This document shows, one piece after another, positions 55,526 through 64,000 of a stretch of 64,000 bases of DNA; within the stretch, counting starts at the first letter, position 1; each line of letters starts with the position of its first letter. The DNA is from Microcyclospora pomicola (taxonomy: Eukaryota; Ascomycota; Dothideomycetes; Capnodiales), in assembly GCA_002786065.1 (NCBI GenBank), contig NHNY01000002.1:1-64000 (forward strand). Direction: 5' to 3'. The translations under genes and the position numbers were made by a program. Under the pieces are notes generated by a model. The model was not told the DNA's origin, did not search any database, and saw only the letters and a program-made list of their open reading frames with translations.

Positions 55526-57021
55526 CTTTTAAGTGGGCGTTCGATAAGATCTGGCTCGTTGATTTCAAACTGTTACTGCAACACAACCCCAGATCCTGTC
55601 AATGTCTGGAATCAGTGATGTCGTCGAGAAAGGTTTCAAGAATCTCGTATACGACGTGGGGAGATTGAAAAGGTTGTACTGGAGGAGACCGACCCAGCGA
55701 GGTCGACTTGAATATATAAGTAGCCGCATCGTGGTAGATCTGGGGTCAAGAAGTGAATTGAACAATTTTGTTTCCTGAAACGAAGAGTGAAGTATATCAA
55801 CGGTGACGGTTGGCTCGATTATATCTTGAACCGTGAACGAATGTTACACGCACCAAACTGAGTTCGGAGACATGCGTACTCTGTACTATGTGTTAGCAAT
55901 GTTTGCGTGGCATTGTCGTGTTGGTCACTTTCGCAAACGATTACCGTGGTACAGAGGATGACAAACATTCAACCCCTTTGAGGTATCGTTACACCCATCG
56001 ACGTGGATGCGACCGAGACCCTTGAGCCAGTCACGGCCAACAGCTCTTGATTCACCTTGAAGGCTATCACGGAGTCGATGGTTGGGACCCTAGTATCCTT
56101 AAAGGCCTCTTCGGCAGTAAAGTTTTGACTTGCTGTACATTCGCCATCGACAGGCACAGGTCCCCTGAGGTCCCCTGATCAAATGCCACGGGTGAATGTC
56201 TGACAATTCTGTTCGTGCTTCGGTTGAGAATGACTTCTGTATCGATCGCGGCTATCTGTGGCGCAGAGTCGACAGTCACGTAATCTGCCTTTCCTCTAGT
56301 CGCGCTTCGGACAGACAAGGAATCCATGGTCCGTATATCAGAAGCCGAAAGCCGGAAGCATCGGGAGTCGGGCTGCGCAATGTGTCTACCGTGCTTCATC
56401 TTTGACGATCAGCAGTCTTTCCATGGAATGCAAATGTTTCGGCAGAATCCCCAGACTCACCAAGGATCGGGTGAAGCACGTTCAGGCAGTACAGCTCCCT
56501 CGAAAAGCTGCGTGCATCTATCGATTTAAAGGACATAGTAGAATGTTTGATCATGCAGATATGTTTCTACCAACCCCAGCGGTATAGGGCTCCCATAACA
56601 GGGTCAGATGCTGATATCACTGACAGGGTGCGTTGCCCGGTGGATGTCCTTGCTCATCGAGTGTTCCGGCAGCGAGATTTCGTACTGCTTGAACTCATCA
56701 CAACGACTTGCCTAAATTCCTATCGCTATATGAGGTGATGCTGTATGGAAGATTTGGAACATGTCCGATCGAAAGCGACGCTGAGTCAAGAGTAATTTCG
56801 ACTGTTCAAGGACTACTCGCTGTGTACCTTCGCCTTCTATCTGGCTGTATCATAACAAATATATGTGTTCCAGATCCTCCGATACGCGTACATCGAGTGC
56901 AGATGAGGAGTCACTGCCATGTTTGGTCTCGCACGAAGACGTCGGTCGCGTAGAGTTGCGGCTGCTGTGTGTAAGCGGATCGTGGTTCGCAGTTGCGTGT
57001 AGTTTCATGTGCATGTAAAAG
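55526..57021. other. Intergenic, 1.5 kb; weak protein-like signal at 55969-56399 (minus)
   Basis: Overlapping minus-strand frames at 56399-56067 and 56157-55969 look protein-like in consecutive segments (VDSAPQIAAIDTEVILNRS, then FKDTRVPTIDSVIAFKVNQE). They do not join in one frame and match nothing I know. Nothing else was recognised. Confidence 0.3.
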
Positions 57022-57162
57022 ATGCGAGACATCTCAACTGTCATGGAATTACTGTACAAACGCACCCTGACCAACCGACTTCCTCAAACACCTCACTTTC
57101 ATGCACCCAGTGATTTAGCGCTCTGTGTACACCCTAATGAAGCACCCTCCAACAACGACAAC

Positions 57163-57897
57163 ATGGAGCCGTTTTGTGTGGCTTGCAACCGACGATACAA
57201 CAGCTTGAGTGCTCTTCAGCAACACATGAAAGACTCTCCAGCTCATCAGGAGACTTTCAATTGCCAACAATGCCGCCGCAGCTTTGTTAACAGCGAAGCG
57301 CTACAACGACATCTACGATACTCTCCAGCCCATCAGGAGACTCACGACTGCCTCCAGTGTAACCGCAGTTTCGATGACGGTGAAGCGCTGCAGCAGCACA
57401 TGCGTGACTCTCCTACTCACGGCGCTTACCAAGAGGATTTCGATTGCCCACAGTGTAGGCGTAACTTCGTCGACGATGCAGCGCTGCAGCAGCACATGCG
57501 AGACTCTCCGGCTCACCAAGTGTGGTTCGACTGCGATTCATGCGATCTTCAATTCTACAGTGACGACGCGCTACAGGACCACATGCAAGACTGTCCACCT
57601 CACCAAGTATGGTTCAATTGCCATTCATGTAGTCTTCAGTTCTTCAGCAACGAAGCGCTGCACCAGCACATACGGGGATCACCAAACCACTCGGCGAATG
57701 CGCAGGCTCTTCGCATCAATGACTCTTTCGACATTCATCCCGGTCAGCATGACGGTCTTTTGGGCAACTTCGGGGGCGATAGAGTGATCTTTGACTTCTT
57801 TCCGAGCGACGATCAGAACCACGCTCAGAATAGGTCCAATCCTAAAGTCCACATCACTGTCACCAAACGAAGTGACCTTCTCACTTGGAGGAGTTAG
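57163..57897 (+). CDS. Six-finger C2H2-like zinc-finger protein
   Basis: A single exon; start chosen at 57163 (244 aa, MEPFCVACNRRY). An in-frame ATG at 57022 would add 47 residues without pattern. Six tandem fingers have the form CxxC-x12-H-x6-H, e.g. Cys5, Cys8, His21 and His28, then Cys34, Cys37, His50 and His57. The link SPAHQ joins successive fingers. All share ALQxHMxDSPxH. The His-x6-His spacing is longer than the classical x3-x5. Fingers 5 and 6 have the variant CDSC/CHSC..LQF. Units are similar at DNA level, a sign of recent expansion. Nucleic-acid or protein binding is expected. The C-terminal ~65 residues are acidic. Confidence 0.8.
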   Translation: MEPFCVACNRRYNSLSALQQHMKDSPAHQETFNCQQCRRSFVNSEALQRHLRYSPAHQETHDCLQCNRSFDDGEALQQHMRDSPTHGAYQEDFDCPQCRRNFVDDAALQQHMRDSPAHQVWFDCDSCDLQFYSDDALQDHMQDCPPHQVWFNCHSCSLQFFSNEALHQHIRGSPNHSANAQALRINDSFDIHPGQHDGLLGNFGGDRVIFDFFPSDDQNHAQNRSNPKVHITVTKRSDLLTWRS

Positions 57898-59051
57898 TCA
57901 TGTGAACCAGTCACTATCACATTCTGGCAAGCCATATTGACACATGTGCAAAGACGGAGTCGACCTCAGACGTTGTAAGTCTTCCAAATGTCCCGGCCTG
58001 CTAAAGACTGACGACCCACAGATTGAGCGAACGGTCTATCGGGTATCGTAATGGAAGACGATTCTTGCCAGGGCAAATCATGTCTTCGTAACACTGAGAT
58101 CTCTGCGCGAGACTCAGGGTCGGTCACTGTGTTCGAGGTCGATGTTGGTGTTGCAACTACAAGCGATGGTACCCGTAGTGCGTTGATTCTGTTCAACCTC
58201 GCGTCGCAGAGCGTCCATATTCAAGGCTCCTACAAACACATCTCGGAGTATTTGGGTGTGATTCTGGCTGCATAGTGCTTCTAAGAGCACATGCAACGTC
58301 ATTGAGACTGTGTATCCGTTGTAATTCAGCTACCTTATGTAGCATGGAACGCTGAGAAGTCTAAACCCCATGAGTGGATTTCCAAGACTCAAGCTCACAC
58401 GCTCCGAGCAGAAAATGTTGGCACACTCACCATCAAATCACATATATGTGAATAACTTCCACACTCTTGCTTCGGGCCTACCCTATCAAACCGATGCATA
58501 AGGTTCAAGGTGTCTCGGTATCGCAGCGTTTCATTGGCTGGAAAGTCCGCTAGTCTTCATCACCCATCGACAACAGAGACATCACCCAGTCCACTTCCGC
58601 GTGTGAAAGTCATGAACATCTAGGTGTGGCATATACTTGAATATGTGATCGCAGACAGCTGCATAGCATAAGTCATTGGGCCGAGGTCAACGTGTACGAG
58701 TGGAGCGGTATATGCCACAGACAAACAAGTATCTCTTTGTTCCATTTACAATTCACTTACGGCCAGTTCACTGCATCATTCACGTGCTGGAGGCTCTTAG
58801 GACGTTGCATGTAAGAAGATAACCCCTCGATTTTTCATAACTTCATTCCTAGTGTTCTTGTCATCCTCATCACGTTTTTCGTCAACTTCAACCTGAACAG
58901 ACTGATCTTCCATGAGCACTCCCCCAAGCTTCATCTCACCTTATTCAAGCACTGCTCGCTTTAGACGATTGACTCGACAGCTTATCTCGCTCCACACTTC
59001 AGTTCGTCATTCTTCACCTTACGACTGATCGACCTCAGCGAGAAAACAACC
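57898..59051. other. Intergenic, 1.15 kb, nothing recognised
   Basis: Contains the promoter of the BTB gene. A short plus-strand open frame (58051-58275) has no family pattern. Confidence 0.4.
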
Positions 59052-60142
59052 ATGGATTGTGGTAGTGTGGCGCCCAGTGAAGAAATGGACGAGCCTGTCA
59101 CCGACATTGTTGCAGACGGCGACGTTGTCCTCGAGATGTCTACGGGTTTGAAGCTCCGGGTCTCTTCAGCCGTTCTCATCTACGCGTCTAAAGTCTTTGC
59201 GGCAATGCTCGGCGGAAATTTCAGCGAAGGACAAGCTACCCGAACCTCCAAAGAGCCCAAGCATATATCTTTACCTGACGATGAACCTGAATCCATGCGT
59301 TTCCTTTGCAAAGTGCTTCACTTCCAAAGCGCATATCTCCTGGCGTCAGACGACGTGCCATCCTCATCTTTGGCGTCGTCACTCCGCACCCTTGCAATTC
59401 TTGCTGACAAATACGATTGTATTGTGGCACTTCGCCCCTTTGGCGAAGCGTTACTTGCACGCTTCGCACATCGTAAGCATTACCAGCAGACGGCCTTGGC
59501 TTCCGACTTCGATCTGGCGGCGGCCGCATATCTATTCCAGGAGCATAGGTATTTTGCGTTGTTCACACGGCGAATGGTGCTTGATCACGATACGCCATTG
59601 TCCACGTTGATGAAGGCCGAAGCTTCCCAGGTGATTCCGATGGGGGCTCTCTGTGCGTATATACCTGCTCGTTGCTCTTAGCACATGCGCTAACCTGTAA
59701 TATAGTGAGCCTCCAAGAACAAAGAGCAGCTGTACACCAATATTTAGCAGCGCAGGTTACCGCGCTCATGACGCGGACATGCGCCAGTCCTGGCTGCAAT
59801 ACTGTTTCCTATGCGATCGATTTCCACACGAAGATCATAGAGGTCCTTGGGACTGCAAATTCAATCTGGCCCCCGGGCTTTAACGTTCAGTGTACCTTGC
59901 GAGAAGTACTCAGAAAGCTATTGATTGCACCAGCTGTGTCGCTAGAATATCCGGTGTTGGGATGTCGTCATACCTCTCGCACACCAAACTTATCACGCCA
60001 TCTCAAAAGCAGCTTCGAAGGTGCGAATGTCTTGGCGAAAGGCCTTTGCCTCAGTTGCACAAAAGAGGACAAATTTGGAATTTCTTGCAAGCACATGAAG
60101 TTTGCGCACATCTGGGACTTGCTAGACCCTACTCTTCGCTGA
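59052..60142 (+). CDS. BTB/POZ-domain protein
   Basis: Two exons, 59052-59652 and 59706-60142, give 345 aa. The junction forms MGALLSLQEQRAAVHQYL. The BTB domain spans about residues 18-125: DIVADGDVVLEMSTGLKLRVSSAVLIYASKVFAAMLGGNFSEG, then ISLPDDEPESMRFLCKVLHF and RTLAILADKYDCIVALRPF. This fungal BTB class has the C-terminal helical region continuing to about 230. It is followed by a Cys/His-bearing segment (CASPGCNTVSYAIDFH..C, then CLSCTKED..CKHMKF..H) that might bind zinc. Such proteins are numerous in Dothideomycetes. Cullin-3 adaptor function is possible but unproven. Confidence 0.85.
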
Positions 60143-61450
60143 TTGCCTTTCGGGAGCTCGGAGCTCAGTACCAGTCTAGCCTTCTGGGGCGAACAATCCC
60201 TGTGATTTGGAGAGCGGCCTTCGTCGGTCAATCAGACGAGACCCCTAGGGAAGGCATCAACGAATCTTGTGCTTCGGTTCAGATACATACTGCGATGCAT
60301 AACCAGTGGAGCACAGCTTCTCTGTCCTGTGTTTTACTCGTGCTTTCAGCTATCATCCTGCAATTTTCATGGCGGACAAAGTGTTCTCACGGAGTGTTAG
60401 GACCTTTAGTACTCCAGCATTGAGAATGATAGCCTGCGATGTTGACACTGAACAATACAAAAGTCATCATCGTTCCCTAGCAGTGCTTTTAAATGTGCCC
60501 GTTATCGGGAGGCGAGGATTCCTTCCAGTATGAAAAGATCGAGAACACGCCAGCCTAGCCAGATAGCTCGTTCGTTGATCGAACAATCGTCTTCAACGGA
60601 GCATGATCGTCCGGAACGTATCTTCCTGTGCCTCCACTTTCATCATGGTCCTTGTTTTCGTCACTTCGCAGCAGTACCGTTGTCCCGAACAGATAGATTA
60701 CTAGCCTGTAAGTCAGCAAGTGCATACAGGTGAAATACCGTTCATGCAGTTCAATACATGCTATCGAAGCACGATATATCACCCTTTTTCGGGTGCAAAC
60801 ACATCCAAGAATAGCATACGGGCTTAACGAGCCTTCAAGACCCTCCGCAATCGAAGTACTTGTCGTACCGCTCAATAGCACGATAGAGGCGAGAATGAAG
60901 GTAAAGACAAAGGAGAAATCTCAGAAGACGCCATCGAACTCCTTCCAATCGAGGCTAGTCCTTCTTCATTTCCGGCGTTCACCGCGCGACAAGCTTGACT
61001 TTGAGCCGAGTCAGCAGAGTCGATTCGCTCGTTTCATGCAAGCACTGTTGATTGGGCCACGCATTGTACAATGATTGTTACAACATGTGGTTCCTTCGCC
61101 ACGTGTTGATGTCAGGCTCAGGTGGTTGCGTTTGTGTTTGCCACATTCCGTGTGTAGCGTTGATTGAGACCCTTCCATGCTATGAATGATCTCGCATAAA
61201 GCTGGCAACACATCCATCGAAACGTCGACGTCAATACAGGCGATGTGCTCGATGCTTACCTTACTTTACAGTGGACATCAGATAAGCATGCATGCCTGAG
61301 GCTGAATGATCTTAGGGGCTTACTGTATCTGGCTAGTTCGGATTCCAGAAGCTCTTCCATGACAGCTCCACCAAACAACGTCAGTCCAACCGTGCTTGAT
61401 ATATGTACGATCTCACATGCTTCCCTCCTGTACCTTAAAACATTTCCAGC
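60143..61450. other. Intergenic, 1.3 kb, nothing recognised
   Basis: Short frames only. The right end is the promoter of the dephospho-CoA kinase gene. Confidence 0.4.
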
Positions 61451-62272
61451 ATGCTTCTCCTCGGCCTGACCGGCAGTATTGCCACTGGAAAGTCCACGGT
61501 GTCATCTATACTCTCCTCACCGCCTTATAACTTGCCCGTCGTTGATGCGGATAAGATCGCTCGCCAAGTAGTAGAGCCGGGTACCGCAGGCTATGCAAAG
61601 ATTGTGTCGCATTTCGGACCGTCAACACCAGACCTTCTGGTTGCTGCGACATCCGAAAATGGGGGAGAAAATGGACACAATGGCAAGGGTAGACCACTGA
61701 ATCGACCAGCATTGGGGCGTAGAGTGTTCGGTGAGGGCAAGGAGATCGATCGTAAGACATTGAATGGGATTGTGCATCCAGCGGTCAGGCGTGAAATGTA
61801 TCGCCAGATGATATTTGCCTACTTGAAGGGATACTGGGCTGTTGTGCTCGACGTGCCGCTGCTTTTCGAATCTGGCTGGGAACCACTTTGTGGGACAATC
61901 ATGGTGGTTGCGGTACACGATCCTAAGGTGCAGATGGCACGGCTACGAGCACGAGACGAACACCTTACGGAGGAAGATGCTCAGAATCGAGTGGACTCGC
62001 AATGGGACGTGCGTGACAAGGCAGCGCGGTGTCTGCGACGTGGGGAGAAGGCAGGTGTGGTCGTATGGAACGATGCGGGCAAGGAGGAGCTTCGAGCAGA
62101 GATTGACAGAGTTATGAGCACGGTCAGACAAGGACATCCTCAATGGTGGGCGTATATGCTGCTGCTATGTCCGCCACTGGCCGTGGTGAGTGGTACCTGG
62201 AGCTACGTCCGGAGTTGGTGGATCAAGCGTCAATGGGAAGCAGAAAAGCAGAAGCAGAAGGCAAAGCTATGA
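61451..62272 (+). CDS. CAB5: Dephospho-CoA kinase
   Basis: A single exon gives 273 aa. The P-loop is LLGLTGSIATGKSTV (about 3-17). VVDADKIARQVVEPGTAGY and LNGIVHPAVRREM are CoaE signatures. VVLDVPLLFESGWEPLC is the CoA-site strand, and LRARDEHLTEEDAQNRVDSQ is the lid with the conserved Arg. It phosphorylates the ribose 3'-OH of dephospho-CoA, the last step of CoA synthesis. The C-terminus adds a hydrophobic helix (WWAYMLLLCPPLAVVSGTW) and a basic tail ending AKL. Eukaryotic homologues are often membrane-attached. Whether the AKL acts as PTS1 is doubtful with the helix present. Confidence 0.95.
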   Translation: MLLLGLTGSIATGKSTVSSILSSPPYNLPVVDADKIARQVVEPGTAGYAKIVSHFGPSTPDLLVAATSENGGENGHNGKGRPLNRPALGRRVFGEGKEIDRKTLNGIVHPAVRREMYRQMIFAYLKGYWAVVLDVPLLFESGWEPLCGTIMVVAVHDPKVQMARLRARDEHLTEEDAQNRVDSQWDVRDKAARCLRRGEKAGVVVWNDAGKEELRAEIDRVMSTVRQGHPQWWAYMLLLCPPLAVVSGTWSYVRSWWIKRQWEAEKQKQKAKL

Positions 62273-62700
62273 GAACGCCAGCAAGTAAGGGTAACAGAGT
62301 TCCATCATCCTGACAAGATACTGGCCTGAGTTCGCCGTCAAAAGCGATTTCCCCGAATGCTTATCCACTCTCCCGCATCACGGGGCTCTAGCGACACAAC
62401 AGATATGGACCGCTTCGTGAAGGGAGCTGCTTGCCATGCTGTTATTCACATGGCCTCGAAACATGGCGTATACTCGCGGTCGTGAATGGATGAGGTGATA
62501 ATCCGCCTTCACGATACAACTTGTCTTTCTATGGCATGCAACACGACGGTCCGCATCTTCGGTTGGGGTGGCTGCATCCCTCCAGCACAAAGGACATGAA
62601 TTCACATGAAAGCGTCTCCTGAAACATCACGAAGCGGGGCACGCTGTTTTCCCTCACATAAATTCTCGAAGCCCACCTTCAACCGTTGTTCTCGACACAT
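62273..62700. other. Intergenic, nothing recognised
   Basis: The 3' flank of the kinase gene. No coding pattern. Confidence 0.4.
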
Positions 62701-62940
62701 CACCATCACACTCTCCTGGACTAACGGTATCGACTCTCCTGGCCCCAGCTACCAACATCTCAACATCACGTTCTCTTGAACGAAAGGCATCGACTCTTCT
62801 GGCTACAGCTACCAAAAACTGGCTCATCACACCCTCCTGGACTACTGGTATCGATTCTTTGGCTACCGCTACCAATATCTCACTTATCACACCCTCCTGG
62901 ACTGACGGCTTCGACACTTCTGGCCACAGTTATCAACCTG
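62701..62940 (+). repeat. Minisatellite, 4 units of about 60 bp
   Basis: Four degenerate copies start near 62701, 62761, 62821 and 62881. Each has the order CATCAC, CTCCTGGACT, GGTATCGACTCTTCTGGC, ACAGCTACCAA. Copies differ at roughly a quarter to a third of sites but keep a length of 60 +/- 1. The period is a multiple of three. The array ends about 165 bp before the ATG at 63108. A (CATTGC)n-like run follows at 62994-63018. Confidence 0.85.
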
Positions 62941-63107
62941 GAACTGGACCACTGACCTCGTTGCGCATTCGAATCACGACCCTGTTGTCCAAGACCATTG
63001 CCATTGCCATTGCCATTGCCCACTGCCTACCACCGGATTCTGTTTCCCACGTTGACCGCCTCTGTCTGGACTGGAGCTGGAAGCAAGCTACAAGCTCGAA
63101 CGCAACA

Positions 63108-64000
63108 ATGGCTAACTCCTCCACAGACACAAGCGGCGATGATTATCTTTCGCTCGCAAAGCAGCACGGAAACCGTGCTCATCACAAGGCAACAAGCCCA
63201 GTGGAGGGCTTGTCTTTCAATGACGGGGCTCGCACTACCGAGTCACCGGATACAATTAGACACCGACTGCACAGAACCGCATCGGAACCCATCATGTCCG
63301 ATATGTTAAGCGGAAGGACGGTCCAAGCAACAGCGGCGGACATTTTGGAGAATGATCGACCACAGCCTGCTGCGCCCACTAGCGCAACAGGCCCGAGGTC
63401 GATCATTCCCAGCTTGCCGAGTGTTCCTGGCCGTGCCGAGACTGTGCACAACGAACCTCGCCATCAAGCGGACGACGACGCCATATTCCCCTTCGACTCC
63501 GAACCTGATGGTCACGAATCACCTCGACGGCCGGGAGCTGCGACGGTTAACCTGCCCACGCGTCGTGAAGAAAGCCACGAAAACCTCATAGCACCTATAC
63601 CGGTAGATTTCAACCGCACGCCTTCGTGGTATAGAGACGACTTTGTTGGCGGACCGTATCATCGAACACCTGCTTTACCCGGCCCGCCTCGACCAATTCC
63701 ATTCCATATGGCGGAAAATGAGAATCTGAACCACTGCGTTTGTAACCGCAACCAAGCTCGCATACGCACGATGCGACGATCTGGCATGCTCCAGCCTGTT
63801 CCGGACGCAGAGTACGTGATCAGAGGCTCTGGCCCAAATCAGGTCGTTCACCACAACAGACGAGTATTTCCCGAGTAGCTACCATTCGGAACGAGTCTGG
63901 CTTTGCTCGACGTGGCGACACCACGGTGGACACCAAGGAACTGAAGGATAGAAGGAGGCAGGAAGCGGTACCGCCTCGTGTTTGTAACATATGCTCGCCA
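63108..64000 (+). CDS. Disordered hypothetical protein, continuing to the window edge
   Basis: From ATG 63108 the frame is open to 63878 (256 aa). The sequence is Ser/Thr/Pro/His-rich and looks disordered (SLAKQHGNRAHHKATSPVEG, RLHRTASEPIMSD, PSWYRDDFVGGPYHR). After 63858 another plus frame reads TSISRVATIRNESGFARRGD and stays open to the window end, closing with VCNICSP. A 44-nt candidate intron, 63815-63858 (GTGATC...AACAG), would join them as VPDAEY-TSISRVA. The gene therefore probably continues beyond the window, with a Cys pair starting at the edge (possibly a zinc-binding domain). No family recognised. Confidence 0.6.

Noticed and set aside
1-64000. tRNA, rRNA, CRISPR array, telomere repeats
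   Set aside because: I looked for T-loop-like GTTCGA contexts, rRNA-like conserved blocks, regular spacers and TTAGGG runs by eye and found none convincing.

Overview
The window is nuclear DNA of a filamentous ascomycete (Pezizomycotina; a Dothideomycete is my inference). The evidence is many short spliceosomal introns (about 45-130 nt), a HET-domain gene, a fungal STAND N-terminal domain, a Zn2Cys6 regulator, DHA1-type MFS transporters, a Cdc12/AspC septin, and a repeat-rich stretch whose broken codons look like repeat-induced point mutation (RIP). No rRNA, tRNA, CRISPR array or telomere repeat was seen. There is one run of N (32561-32819).

Left end, 1-8.4 kb: accessory region. Two adjacent, divergent histone H3-like genes (213-741 and 1605-2283) lie in a 1.66-kb stretch holding fifteen copies of TGCCAATCAC. 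Every copy upstream of the second gene's ATG points one way and every copy inside or after that gene points the other way. Next come TA-rich degenerate DNA with decayed direct repeats, a decayed ankyrin-repeat gene of NLR type with near-identical inner repeats, and the C-terminal relic of a Fot1/pogo-type DNA transposase. This is the most unusual part of the window.

8.4-19 kb: two convergent DHA1 MFS transporters flank a decayed, unidentified gene. They are followed by an acyl-CoA thioesterase II and a HET-domain gene.

19-40 kb: mostly housekeeping genes. These are a MORG1/WDR83-like WD40 protein, septin Cdc12/AspC divergent from PWP2 (U3 snoRNP), a SAM methyltransferase, an F-box protein, a P450 with unusual motif residues, a GNAT gene cut by the N gap, an LCCL-domain membrane protein and an ARO8-type aromatic aminotransferase.

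38-58 kb: a STAND-N-domain gene split by one in-frame TGA, a Cys-rich coiled-coil protein, a secreted HNH nuclease, a Zn2Cys6 regulator whose zinc cluster spans a GC-AG intron, a 562-aa unknown, a DJ-1/PfpI protein with a large insert, an AMACR-type CoA-transferase III ending in AKL, an NAD(P)-binding reductase, an unknown gene with an in-frame TAG or a GC-AG intron, and a six-finger C2H2 protein.

58-64 kb: a BTB/POZ protein, dephospho-CoA kinase, and a disordered protein running toward the right edge behind a 4 x 60-bp minisatellite.

Shared themes: CoA and peroxisomal lipid chemistry (thioesterase ending TKL, racemase ending AKL, dephospho-CoA kinase), and non-self recognition families (HET, ankyrin/NLR relic, STAND-N). 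Gene models were read by eye from splice signals and frame continuity, and no database search was possible.
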